Origin: Pedobacter jejuensis
Lineage (GTDB): Bacteria > Bacteroidota > Bacteroidia > Sphingobacteriales > Sphingobacteriaceae
Reading direction: 5' to 3'
DNA: 64,000 nt
Assembly: GCF_003725795.1 (NCBI RefSeq)
Contig: NZ_RBEE01000011.1
Span: forward strand, 124,001 to 188,000
Part shown: piece after piece, positions 27,088 through 35,449 of the stretch
How the letters are laid out: each line of letters opens with the position of its first letter
Numbering within the stretch: position 1 is the first letter of the stretch
Position numbers and translations under genes: made by a program
The notes under the pieces: generated by a model
Databases searched by the model: none
Seen by the model: only the letters and a program-made list of their open reading frames with translations
What the model was told of the DNA's origin: nothing

Positions 27088-27510
27088 GAAATTAAAGTCA
27101 GCATTTCATTGAGGATTGCAGCCCTGCCAACCGCTGTAGCCCTCGTAGAAAAACTCGGGGCTGCCGCTATTGTCAGGTTTAGAAACAGCGGTTGGTTATG
27201 CAGGTGGCTAAATAATTTTATCGATTTAGTTTTTTTTTGGAAATTATCGTCAGCATTTCATTGGGGAATGCAGCCCTGCCAACCGCTGTAGCCCTCGTTG
27301 AAAAACTCGGGGCTGCCGCTATTGTCAGGTTTAGAAACGGCGGTTGGTTATGCAGGTGGCTAAATAATTTTATGGTTTTATTTTTTTATTTTGGAAATTA
27401 TCGTCAGCATTTCATTGGTAATTGCAGCCCTGCCATTCGCCTTATACCGATGAAAAATCGGTATGCTCGCTACTGTCAGGTTTAGAAACAGCGGTTGGTT
27501 ATACAGGTGG
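27088..27510. repeat. Tandem array, ~153-bp period, three copies
   Basis: GTCAGCATTTCATT recurs at 27097, 27249 and 27403. Each unit runs through GCAGCCCTGCC, a CTCG/CGAG or CCGAT/ATCGG palindrome, CTGTCAGGTTTAGAAACRGCGG and GGTTATRCAGGTGG. The third unit has CCGATGAAAAATCGG in place of the CTCG palindrome. The frame stays open by chance of the period, but nothing suggests a protein. Part of a dispersed family (see 48605-48940). Confidence 0.9.
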
Positions 27511-27639
27511 GAAATATTCTAAATCGTCATTTCGAGAGCAGCCGAGAAATCTTTGTAATTAGAAAGTTTCTGTACATGCGGATACAGATCGATTAAAATG
27601 AAACATTATGCCAGCGGGTTTTTAAAACCAGCACAATCA

Positions 27640-27735
27640 TAATATCCCTAAACCCGACTTAGTGAGATGCCGATTTTTCATCGGCAGAAACGAGGGCGGG
27701 GCTGCTTTCTCAAAAGTACTACTGCAATTGCTTTC
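27640..27735 (-). repeat. Dispersed GCCGATTTTTCATCGGC repeat, inverted copy
   Basis: Reverse complement of the unit at 48605-48725: it contains the palindrome GCCGATTTTTCATCGGC and ends in CAATTGCTTTCCAAA. The remainder up to the gene at 28003 is AT-rich, and I see no feature in it. Confidence 0.8.
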
Positions 27736-28002
27736 CAAAAAAAACAAAATTTAAAAAACACCATCTTCATTTCGAATAAAGCCCGGAAATCTAATTAATT
27801 CCCAAAACCAAATAATTTAAACCCTAATTTTTTACGAGCTAAAAACTAATCACACGTTTTACTGCATCTTTAGCATCAATTTCTACCAAATACATAGTGT
27901 AAATAGATATAAAAATAATGTAAATTAACTTTTCAAACATGGCGTAAATGCCTGCTATCTTGATTTTTTTCTTATTTTTGGACTTCATACAAAATACGCG
28001 AA

Positions 28003-29391
28003 GTGACTTTAATAAAATCGATTTCAGGAATAAGGGGAACTATTGGCGGACAGGCAGGAAATGGCTTAACACCTATAGATATAGTAAAATTTACAGCAGC
28101 TTTTGGAAGTTGGGTAGTGCAAAAAACAGGGAATAAGAAAATAGTTTTAGGTCGCGATGCTCGAATTTCTGGTGAAATGGTTAATAATTTGGTTATTGGA
28201 ACTTTACAAGGTTTAGGTATCGAGGTGATTGATTTAGGCCTTTCTACCACGCCGACCGTAGAAGTTGCCGTGCCAGATGAGCAAGCTGGAGGAGGCATTA
28301 TTTTAACTGCAAGCCACAACCCAAAACAATGGAATGCTTTAAAGTTACTAAACCAGAACGGTGAATTTATTAGCGATTTAGATGGGAAAGAAGTTTTAGA
28401 TATCGCAGAAAATGCAGCTTTTGAATTTGCAGAAGTTGATAAATTAGGCAAGGTTACTAAAAATGATACCTACCTGCAAAAACATATTGACAAGGTTTTA
28501 GCATTGCCATTGGTTGATGTAGAAGCGATTAAAAAGGCTGATTTTAAAGTTGTAATTGATTGTGTAAATTCTACTGGCGGCATTTTTATTCCGACATTAT
28601 TAAAAGCTTTAGGTGTAACAAGGGTTACAGAGTTATACTGTGAGCCTAATGGTCAGTTTCCTCATAATCCAGAGCCGCTTCCAGAAAATTTAACTGCAAT
28701 TTCAAAAGAGGTGCAAAAACAAAATGCCGATTTAGGTATTGTGGTTGACCCCGATGTTGATCGCTTGTGTTTCGTAAATGAAGATGGAAGCATGTTTGGC
28801 GAAGAATACACGCTCGTTGCGGTTGCAGATTACGTTTTGAAAAATACACCTGGCAATACCGTTTCAAACCTTTCATCTACCCGAGCTTTACGCGATGTAA
28901 CAGAAAAGGCAGGTTCGGTATACAACGCATCAGCAGTGGGCGAAGTGAATGTTGTAAATAAAATGAAAGAAACCAATGCTATTATTGGTGGTGAAGGAAA
29001 CGGTGGAATCATATATCCCGAATCTCACTACGGCAGAGATGCATTGGTTGGAATCGCTCTGTTTTTAACGCATTTGGCAAAATTCGGTAAGTCGATTTCT
29101 CTATTGAGAAGTAGTTATCCGCAATACCACATCTCAAAAAATAAAATTACCCTTACGCCAGAAATGGATATCGATAATCTATTAAAACAGGTAGAAGAAA
29201 AATATAAAAACCAGCCTTATAGTACAATCGATGGTTTAAAAATTGAGTTTGATAAAACATGGGTGCATTTACGTCGTTCTAATACCGAGCCGATTATTCG
29301 CATTTACAGTGAAGCAGAAAACGAAACAGTTGCCGAAAGCTTGGCCAACAAAATCATTTCCGATATCAAAGAAATCCTTAAATTAAACTAG
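28003..29391 (+). CDS. glmM: Phosphoglucosamine mutase-like phosphohexomutase
   Basis: 462 residues with a GTG start (V/MTLIKSISGIRGTIGG), the normal N-terminus of this group. The phosphoserine loop is LTASHNPKQWNALK with Ser-104, the metal loop DPDVDRLCFV, the sugar loop GGEGNGGI and the phosphate loop RRSNTEPIIRIYSEAE. It interconverts glucosamine-6-P and glucosamine-1-P for peptidoglycan and lipid A; phosphomannomutase/phosphoglucomutase activity cannot be excluded from sequence. Four bases before the cysteine desulfurase start. Confidence 0.85.
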   Translation: MTLIKSISGIRGTIGGQAGNGLTPIDIVKFTAAFGSWVVQKTGNKKIVLGRDARISGEMVNNLVIGTLQGLGIEVIDLGLSTTPTVEVAVPDEQAGGGIILTASHNPKQWNALKLLNQNGEFISDLDGKEVLDIAENAAFEFAEVDKLGKVTKNDTYLQKHIDKVLALPLVDVEAIKKADFKVVIDCVNSTGGIFIPTLLKALGVTRVTELYCEPNGQFPHNPEPLPENLTAISKEVQKQNADLGIVVDPDVDRLCFVNEDGSMFGEEYTLVAVADYVLKNTPGNTVSNLSSTRALRDVTEKAGSVYNASAVGEVNVVNKMKETNAIIGGEGNGGIIYPESHYGRDALVGIALFLTHLAKFGKSISLLRSSYPQYHISKNKITLTPEMDIDNLLKQVEEKYKNQPYSTIDGLKIEFDKTWVHLRRSNTEPIIRIYSEAENETVAESLANKIISDIKEILKLN

Positions 29392-29394
29392 CAC

Positions 29395-30543
29395 ATGAAA
29401 AGAGTTTATTTAGATAATGCTGCTACAACGCCTTTAGATGCAGCTGTGATTGCAGAAATGACGAATGTGATGGAAAACTATTTTGGTAATCCATCGGCTA
29501 TTCATGCGCTTGGCAGAGAGGTAAGAACTTTGGTAGAAAAAGCCCGTAAAACCGTGGCAAATCTTCTAGGTGCTTCACCATCCGAAATATTTTTTACATC
29601 TGGCGGTACCGAAGCCGACAACACAGCAATTCGTTGTGGCATTTCTGCTTATGGAATTAAACATGCAATTACGTCAAAAATCGAACATCATGCGGTTGAG
29701 CAAACCTTAAACATTATGTTGAAGAATGGCGAAATTGATAAGTTGAGCTTCGTAAATATCGATGAGAAGGGAAACGTAGATTACGCACATCTTGAAGAAT
29801 TGCTGCAGCAAAATGAACGTACCTTTGTTTCATTAATGCATGCGAATAATGAATTGGGAACCTTAACTGATATGGTTAAAGTTGGCGATATATGCGAAAA
29901 ATACAATGCAATTTATCATGCCGATACCGTTCAAACTATGGGGCATTACACCCATAATGTTCGAGAATTAAAAGCACATTTTATTGTTTGCGCTGCTCAT
30001 AAACTGCATGGACCAAAAGGCGTTGGCTTTTTATATGTAAATAGCAATGTTAAAATTCCGCCTATGATTTATGGTGGAGCACAAGAGCGCAACATGCGTG
30101 GTGGAACAGAAAATGTTTATGGTATTGTTGGTTTGGCAAAAGCTTTAGAAATTGCTTATGCCGAAATGGAACAACATCAAAACTACATTCAAACGTTAAA
30201 AGATTATTTAAAAAATGCTTTGATTGCTGAGATTCCGGGTATAGCTTTTAATGGTGAAACCGATGCAGATAAAAGCCTGTATACGGTTCTAAATGTGTCA
30301 TTTCCAGAAATGGATATGGCTGATATGTTATTATTTAATTTAGATATTAATGGCATCTGTGCATCTGGTGGAAGCGCCTGCTCATCAGGCTCAAACATTG
30401 GTTCGCATGTATTAAATGGTATTCATGCCGATCCAAATCGACCTTCTGTGCGCTTTTCTTTTAGTAAATTTACTACAAAAGAAGAGTTGGATTATGTAAT
30501 TGAAAAAGTTAAAATGGTGGTTAAGCAGAATGCTTTAGCCTAA
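29395..30543 (+). CDS. Cysteine desulfurase (NifS/IscS class)
   Basis: 382 residues, PLP enzyme. It begins VYLDNAATTPLD; the PLP lysine is Lys-203 in AHKLHGPKG; the persulfide cysteine is Cys-329 in GGSACSSGS, followed by SHVLNGI and RFSFSKF. It moves sulfur from cysteine to Fe-S or thiolation acceptors. No iscU or suf partner adjoins, so the acceptor is open (tRNA thiolation or Fe-S assembly). Likely co-transcribed with the mutase. Confidence 0.92.
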   Translation: MKRVYLDNAATTPLDAAVIAEMTNVMENYFGNPSAIHALGREVRTLVEKARKTVANLLGASPSEIFFTSGGTEADNTAIRCGISAYGIKHAITSKIEHHAVEQTLNIMLKNGEIDKLSFVNIDEKGNVDYAHLEELLQQNERTFVSLMHANNELGTLTDMVKVGDICEKYNAIYHADTVQTMGHYTHNVRELKAHFIVCAAHKLHGPKGVGFLYVNSNVKIPPMIYGGAQERNMRGGTENVYGIVGLAKALEIAYAEMEQHQNYIQTLKDYLKNALIAEIPGIAFNGETDADKSLYTVLNVSFPEMDMADMLLFNLDINGICASGGSACSSGSNIGSHVLNGIHADPNRPSVRFSFSKFTTKEELDYVIEKVKMVVKQNALA

Positions 30544-30566
30544 AATATCAACAACCAAATAGGAAC

Positions 30567-30594
30567 AGTCTCGGAGCAATTCGGGACTTTTTTT
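30567..30594 (+). terminator. Terminator after the cysteine desulfurase
   Basis: Hairpin AGTCTCGG-AGCAA-TTCGGGACT followed by a run of T, 24 bp after the stop. The next ~450 bp to 31042 is AT-rich and holds nothing I recognise. Confidence 0.75.
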
Positions 30595-31042
30595 GTGGCT
30601 AAGAATTATTTATCGGATTTTTTGAAAAGTGAATTCAATTATTTTTTTAGTTTCAGTCCTGTATTATTGTGGGTATTTGCAGTAAAGCATTGCAAGACTT
30701 CAATTATTCATTTTTAATACAAATTTTACCGGCATTTATGAAATTGCTGAAAAGCTCGGTTTGATACTTTTTTATAGCGAAAAAATTATAAGGCTATTTC
30801 GACACAATAAATCTTTGGATATTTCAAAACAAAATCCTATATTTAATATAAGATAAAGGCAATCCATGGCCAATAATATTTAGTTCCTCAACGAAACCTT
30901 ATCAAAAATCCCTTTGGTATAAGGTTAAGCAAAATTTCAAAACAACTTTTTTGAGTCTTCAACAGGAGAAATCAACACATAATTTTTTTTGAAAATTTAA
31001 TCAATCTACAAAAGCAACAAAGCTTTTATAAAACTTATCGTT

Positions 31043-31243
31043 ATGGAAAATCAGGAAATCAATCCACAATCAACAAATCTTGAAACTGGAAAATCGTTAA
31101 AAGGCAGAAAACACATTTACAAATTCATTTTGTTGCCGTTTTCGTTTGAATCATCAAATCACTTCAATAAAATTCATAAAAGGAAATTTAACTCCTTTGG
31201 TTGCATACACGAACTGCGAAAGTTATCAGGTTCGATGTTATAA
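31043..31243 (+). CDS. Small protein, diverged paralogue of the 31380 product
   Basis: 66 residues starting MENQEINPQSTNL. I do not recognise a family. Its C-terminus FNSFGCIHELRKLSGSML aligns without gaps to the end of the next small protein (NNSFGPGHEPGTTPGSGI): NSFG, HE and GS match, as does the MEN start. The middle (HIYKFILLPFSFESSNHF) is more hydrophobic than in the paralogue, and the Gly/Pro pattern at the end is lost, suggesting decay after duplication. No promoter or partner seen. Confidence 0.45.
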   Translation: MENQEINPQSTNLETGKSLKGRKHIYKFILLPFSFESSNHFNKIHKRKFNSFGCIHELRKLSGSML

Positions 31244-31379
31244 TTTTTAATTTCACACAAAATAGAAATCGTTCGTAACGAAAAGAAAGGAAGAGTTATG
31301 CTTAAACTCATTCCTAAAACGGCTATCAAAAACAATATTATTTTTCAAATGTTCTACACTTACATCAAATCAAAATACC

Positions 31380-31583
31380 ATGGAAAATAATAAAGAAAAA
31401 GGTAAAGTTGTTGAGAATGAATTGCTTGATAAAACAGCAGAAGACATTAAAGAAGACAGAAAACTGGATGAGAATAAATCATCAAAAGTATCTACTAACT
31501 TATTTGACAAAGACAAAGGACGCAAAAACAACTCATTTGGTCCAGGACATGAGCCAGGAACAACCCCAGGTTCAGGTATTTAA
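31380..31583 (+). CDS. Small hydrophilic protein with C-terminal NSFGPGHEPGTTPGSGI
   Basis: 67 residues, highly charged (many Lys, Glu, Asp), probably disordered for residues 1-50, ending in a Gly/Pro-rich motif after RKN. I recall no named family. The coding case rests on the related product at 31043, a start at ATG 31380 and a terminator right after the stop. An overlapping frame (from 31408) is also open, but its product looks random. Cytosolic, function unknown. Confidence 0.6.
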   Translation: MENNKEKGKVVENELLDKTAEDIKEDRKLDENKSSKVSTNLFDKDKGRKNNSFGPGHEPGTTPGSGI

Positions 31584-31615
31584 TATTTAAAGTAAAATAA
31601 AATATTACTAAATTT

Positions 31616-31643
31616 AAGCCACAGCATTTGTTGTGGCTTTTTA
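31616..31643 (+). terminator. Terminator after the small-protein gene
   Basis: Hairpin AAGCCACA-GCATTTG-TTGTGGCTT followed by TTTT, 32 bp after the stop at 31583 and just before the MBL gene. Confidence 0.75.
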
Positions 31644-31656
31644 AGTTAACCCTAAA

Positions 31657-32556
31657 ATGGAAAGAAGAAATTTTATCAAGAATTCTGCACTAGCAATGGC
31701 ACTACTATCGGTTTATAAAACTGATGTTTTTGCACAAAAAGAACTATTAAGAGCTTATAATTTTAAGGCACTTAGAAATAATGTTGGAGTTTTTACAGAG
31801 CAAGGTGGAACAATCGGCTGGTTAAATTCATCTAGCGGATATGTAGTAGTTGACTCACAGTTTCCTGCATCAGCACCACATGTTATAGATGAGTTAAAGA
31901 AACTGGGTGAGAAACCTTTTAAATACCTTATCAATACACATCATCATAGCGATCACACCGCCGGAAATATTGCTTTTAAAGGTTTAGCAGAGAAAGTTGT
32001 TGCTCATCAAAATTCACTCGTAAATCAAAAGAAGGGCGCAGAGAAAGCAAATAATTTAGATAAGCAACTTTTGCCAGATACTACATTTGGAACAGGTTGG
32101 AAGGCACCAGCAGGCGATGAAAAAATCAGTGCATATTATTACGGTTCTGCTCATACCAATGGCGATGCCGTTTTTCACTTCGAAAATGCAAATATTGTTC
32201 ATGTTGGCGATTTAGTCTCGAATAGAAAATATCCCTACATTGATAGAGAAAATGGCGCTCACATTGGAAATTGGATTACCGCTTTGGAGAAGATTCACAA
32301 TCAATTTGATAACGATACCATGTTTATTTATGGCCACAGTCGCGAACCAGAAAAAATTACAGGAAACAAAGCAGATATTAAAGCTTTCCAAAATTACCTG
32401 CAAAATTTATTGGCCTTCGTCGGTTCAGAAATAAAAGCAGGAAAAAGTAAAGAAGACATTCTAAAAGCAACTTCAATACCTAACGCACCAGAATGGCAAG
32501 GTGAGGGAATACAAAGGAGCTTAACAGCTGCTTATGATGAATTAAAAGGAGCTTAA
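31657..32556 (+). CDS. MBL-fold metallo-hydrolase, exported
   Basis: 299 residues. The N-terminus MERRNFIKNSALAMALLSVY resembles a Tat-like (RRxF) signal ending near TDVFAQ, so a periplasmic location is likely. The metal motif is INTHHHSDHTAG (HxHxDH), with later ligands in YYGSAHTNGD, HVGDLVSNRKYP and IYGHS. It resembles the QuiP/SoxH/beta-lactamase-like hydrolases; the substrate is unknown, and it need not act on beta-lactams. Start ATG 31657. A strong inverted repeat follows the stop. Confidence 0.85.
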   Translation: MERRNFIKNSALAMALLSVYKTDVFAQKELLRAYNFKALRNNVGVFTEQGGTIGWLNSSSGYVVVDSQFPASAPHVIDELKKLGEKPFKYLINTHHHSDHTAGNIAFKGLAEKVVAHQNSLVNQKKGAEKANNLDKQLLPDTTFGTGWKAPAGDEKISAYYYGSAHTNGDAVFHFENANIVHVGDLVSNRKYPYIDRENGAHIGNWITALEKIHNQFDNDTMFIYGHSREPEKITGNKADIKAFQNYLQNLLAFVGSEIKAGKSKEDILKATSIPNAPEWQGEGIQRSLTAAYDELKGA

Positions 32557-32569
32557 AAAATTGCTCAAT

Positions 32570-32602
32570 TTTCGCAAATTGTGATTAGCACAATTTGCGA
32601 AA
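32570..32602. terminator. Perfect 14-bp inverted repeat (terminator-like)
   Basis: TTTCGCAAATTGTG-ATTAG-CACAATTTGCGAAA, 13 bp after the MBL stop. The stem is long and perfect, but the following bases (TTAACCC) are not a T-run; it could be a terminator or an operator palindrome. Confidence 0.55.
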
Positions 32603-32709
32603 TTAACCCTTCATATCTACCCAAACTTTTTATCAATTTATAACCGTTCTATATTCTAAATATTTCTGCTAGCACTTTATAAATCAACCATAAGGTAGCT
32701 CATATCTGC

Positions 32710-32717
32710 TATATTTG
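32710..32717 (+). promoter_or_regulatory. Minus-7 box of the cydAB promoter
   Basis: TATATTTG matches TAnnTTTG, 24 bp before ATG 32742. An in-frame TTG at 32715 overlaps it, which argues against that TTG as a start. No clear minus-33 box. Confidence 0.5.
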
Positions 32718-32741
32718 TGCTACACAAAATCCAAATCAGAT

Positions 32742-34070
32742 ATGGATGATTTTTTAGCAGCTCGTTCCCAAATGGCCTTGTCTTTAGGCTTTCACATTAT
32801 ATTTTCTTGTATTGGTATGGTTATGCCATTCTTTATGGCGGTGTCTCATTACAAATGGCTAAAGACGAATGATGAAGGATATAAAAACTTAACGAAAGCC
32901 TGGAGCAAAGGAGTAGCCATCTTTTTTGCGACTGGGGCTGTTTCAGGTACCATGTTATCCTTTGAATTGGGTTTGTTATGGCCAAAGTTTATGGAACATG
33001 CTGGTCCGATATTCGGTATGCCCTTTTCTTTAGAGGGAACGGCATTTTTTATCGAGGCCATTGCATTAGGTTTTTTTCTATACGGTTGGAATAAATTAAA
33101 CAAGTGGTTCCATTGGTTTACCGGAATGGTTGTGGGTGTAAGTGGTTTAGCTTCAGGTATTTTGGTGGTAGCTGCAAATGCTTGGATGAATGCACCTTCA
33201 GGCTTCGATTTTGTTAACGGACAGTATCTAAACATAGATCCCATACAAGCTATGCTAAACAAAGCATGGTTTTCACAAGCACTACACATGTGTTTAGCTG
33301 CTTTTACCGCTACAGGTTTTGCAGTAGCAGGTGTGCATGCGTTAATGATATTAAGAAATCAAAACAAAGATTTTCATTTAAAAGCATTTAAAATTGCTGC
33401 GGTATTTGCTTGTATTGGAGCATTATTGCAGCCATTAAGCGGTGATATATCCGCAAAGGATGTTGCGAAAAGGCAACCTGCTAAACTTGCTGCAATGGAA
33501 GCTCTTTATAAAACTGAAAAGCCTGCGCCATTACTTATTGGGGGTATAGTAAATGAAAAAGAGAAAACCGTAAAAGGCGCAATCAAAATTCCGGGTGCGC
33601 TAAGTTTTCTTGCTCATGGTAATTTTAAGGCGGAAGTTAAAGGGCTCGACCAAATTCCGGCAAACCAACAGCCGCCTGTTGCCATTACCCATTATGCTTT
33701 TCAAATTATGGTTGGGATTGGTACTATGCTCATGTTTATTTCATTAATTTATTTTTTCAATTTACTAAGAAAGAAACCTCTCCTAGAGAAACGCTGGTTA
33801 CTAAAATTATTTGTATTGGCAATACCGCTTGGTTATTTGGCATTGGAAGCTGGCTGGGTAGTAACCGAGGTGGGCAGGCAGCCCTGGATAATTTATGGTA
33901 TCATGCGAACAAAAGATGCCGTAACACCAATGCCCGGCATTGCATATTCCTTTTATATTTTCTCGGCAATTTACTTTTCGCTAAGCATTGTAGTTACATT
34001 CTTGCTTTATCGACAAATAAAAATGGTTCCTGTGCTGTACAATGATAAATCGATTGTTAAAACGAATTAG
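32742..34070 (+). CDS. cydA: Cytochrome bd ubiquinol oxidase subunit I
   Basis: 442 residues, about nine membrane helices. His-18 in SLGFHIIFSC is the b595 ligand position; FSLEGTAFFIEA carries the conserved glutamate; the GRQPW motif appears in EVGRQPWIIYGI; the Met/His heme b558 region is THYAFQIMVGIG. At 442 residues it has the short quinol loop (E. coli CydA is 522). Terminal oxidase with high oxygen affinity, used at low oxygen. The start is Met at 32742. cydB follows after 89 bp that hold a dispersed repeat. Confidence 0.94.
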   Translation: MDDFLAARSQMALSLGFHIIFSCIGMVMPFFMAVSHYKWLKTNDEGYKNLTKAWSKGVAIFFATGAVSGTMLSFELGLLWPKFMEHAGPIFGMPFSLEGTAFFIEAIALGFFLYGWNKLNKWFHWFTGMVVGVSGLASGILVVAANAWMNAPSGFDFVNGQYLNIDPIQAMLNKAWFSQALHMCLAAFTATGFAVAGVHALMILRNQNKDFHLKAFKIAAVFACIGALLQPLSGDISAKDVAKRQPAKLAAMEALYKTEKPAPLLIGGIVNEKEKTVKGAIKIPGALSFLAHGNFKAEVKGLDQIPANQQPPVAITHYAFQIMVGIGTMLMFISLIYFFNLLRKKPLLEKRWLLKLFVLAIPLGYLALEAGWVVTEVGRQPWIIYGIMRTKDAVTPMPGIAYSFYIFSAIYFSLSIVVTFLLYRQIKMVPVLYNDKSIVKTN

Positions 34071-34076
34071 CCACAG

Positions 34077-34146
34077 ATGAAAAGAATAACCACAGATAAA
34101 CAATTTTTAAAAGATACACTAAGCCAAATCCGTGTTAACATGTGGC
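34077..34146. repeat. Dispersed CCACAGAT/GTGTTAACATGTGGC repeat within the cydA-cydB spacer
   Basis: CCACAGATGAAAAG, CCACAGATAAAC, then GATACACTAAG and CCGTGTTAACATGTGGC: a genome-style dispersed sequence whose relatives (CTGTGTTTCTGTGGCAAA type) recur at 12130, 12390, 12645, 37235, 37752 and 49010-49055. It sits inside an operon. Confidence 0.65.
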
Positions 34147-34159
34147 AAAAAGATAATTT

Positions 34160-35164
34160 ATGGAATACGTTGTAATCACTTTTTTATGTTTAGGTATTTT
34201 GCTTTATTTCCTATTGGGCGGGGCAGATTTTGGAGCTGGAATTATTGAGTTATTTACTTCTGCAAACAACCGAAGTAAAACCCGCAAAACCATGTATCAA
34301 GCTATCGGACCAGTGTGGGAAGCGAATCACATGTGGCTTATCATCGCAATTGTAATTCTTTTTGTGGGGTTTCCGCGTATTTATACTACCATGTCGGTTT
34401 ACCTTCATATCCCGCTTTTAATTATGCTTATCGGCATTATTGCTCGCGGCACTGCATTTGTTTTTCGGCATTACGATGCAATAAAAGATGATATGCATTG
34501 GCTTTACAATCGTATTTTCAGGTACTCCAGCTTTATCACACCTTTATTCTTAGGCATTATTGCCGGCAGTTTAATTTCAGGTCATATCGATACGAAGGCT
34601 AACGATTTTTCTTCTGCATACATTTACAGTTGGTTAAATTGGTTTTCAGTATCAGTAGGACTATTTACGGTTGCACTTTGTGGTTTTCTGGCAGCCATTT
34701 ATTTAATCGGCGAAACTACAGAAGCTTATGATAAACGTCGGTTTATTAAGAAGGCCGAATACATGAATATCGCTGCAGTAGTTTTCGGAGCGATGGTTTT
34801 TATCGCTGCACAATTAGATAATATACCATTAACAGATTGGGTTTTCAAAAATCCGGTAGGACTTTCTGCCATCGTTTTGGCAAGTTTATCGCTGATTTTA
34901 CTTTGGTACTTGTTGATAAAAGGGAAAACACAAGTACTTAGAATTCTAGCCGGTTTCCAAGTTACCATGATTTTGCTAGCAATAAGTTATGCCCATTTCC
35001 CAAACTTTATTCGCCTAAAAAACGGCGATGCAATTTCTCTTTTCGAAACCATCGGTCCGGAAAAAACGATTTATAGTTTAGGTATGGCCTTGCTACTAGG
35101 AAGTATTTTAATTCTTCCTTTTCTTGGGTATTTGTTTTACAAGTTTCAGAAGAAAGAAGAATAG
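34160..35164 (+). CDS. cydB: Cytochrome bd ubiquinol oxidase subunit II
   Basis: 334 residues, about eight membrane helices. The N-terminal segment LLGGADFGAGIIELF and IGPVWEANHMWLI are diagnostic; FVFRHYDA and FLAAIYLIGET follow. It pairs with CydA in the cytochrome bd complex. No CydX-like small ORF or cydDC genes are seen nearby. Confidence 0.94.
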   Translation: MEYVVITFLCLGILLYFLLGGADFGAGIIELFTSANNRSKTRKTMYQAIGPVWEANHMWLIIAIVILFVGFPRIYTTMSVYLHIPLLIMLIGIIARGTAFVFRHYDAIKDDMHWLYNRIFRYSSFITPLFLGIIAGSLISGHIDTKANDFSSAYIYSWLNWFSVSVGLFTVALCGFLAAIYLIGETTEAYDKRRFIKKAEYMNIAAVVFGAMVFIAAQLDNIPLTDWVFKNPVGLSAIVLASLSLILLWYLLIKGKTQVLRILAGFQVTMILLAISYAHFPNFIRLKNGDAISLFETIGPEKTIYSLGMALLLGSILILPFLGYLFYKFQKKEE

Positions 35165-35215
35165 AATACACATTTTTATCGTTCTGAGGCTGTAGAAGAC
35201 CGTTAAATTACTATT

Positions 35216-35290
35216 CTGATTTGCTAAAATTATTTGAAAAGCAAATGCAGTAATTCTTCGGTTCTGATAGTCCCGCTATCGTTTCAATCT
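35216..35290. repeat. Diverged copy of the dispersed TTTGGAAAGCAATTGCAG repeat
   Basis: TTATTTGAAAAGCAAATGCAGTA ... then GGTTCTGATAGTCCCGCTA resembles the first half of the units at 48611 and 48833 (shown here only in parts). The rest of the 285-bp gap before the peptidase terminator shows nothing else. Confidence 0.55.
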
Positions 35291-35392
35291 TTTTGTTTAT
35301 GTCATGCTGAGCTTGTCGAAACACTGCAACAAAAGTATTTCCACTTTATCGGGTTTATCGAACATGAGTCTGTACAAGAAAATTAATAGCAT

Positions 35393-35422
35393 AAAAAAGG
35401 AGCATCCGTTTCCAAATGCTCC
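35393..35422 (-). terminator. Terminator of the M28 peptidase gene
   Basis: Hairpin GGAGCAT ... ATGCTCC (35399-35422) followed on the minus strand by six T, 28 bp after the stop. Confidence 0.8.
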
Positions 35423-35449
35423 GTTTAAAGAAGTTTTTAGATGATTTAT

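Noticed and set aside
27031-27485. Overlapping plus-strand ORFs of 82-86 codons
   Set aside because: They are open only because they run through the ~153-bp tandem repeat; the same peptide recurs with each unit and has no start context or homology that I know.
27972-28451. 159-codon minus-strand ORF opposite the glmM start
   Set aside because: It is an antisense shadow of a clear coding gene; the product is Ser/Pro/Lys-rich, as expected for an antisense frame.
31408-31590. Overlapping 60-codon frame inside the small-protein gene at 31380
   Set aside because: The 31380 frame has a related neighbour and matching C-terminus; this one does not.
32849-33289. 146-codon minus-strand ORF inside cydA
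   Set aside because: Antisense shadow of a conserved membrane protein gene.
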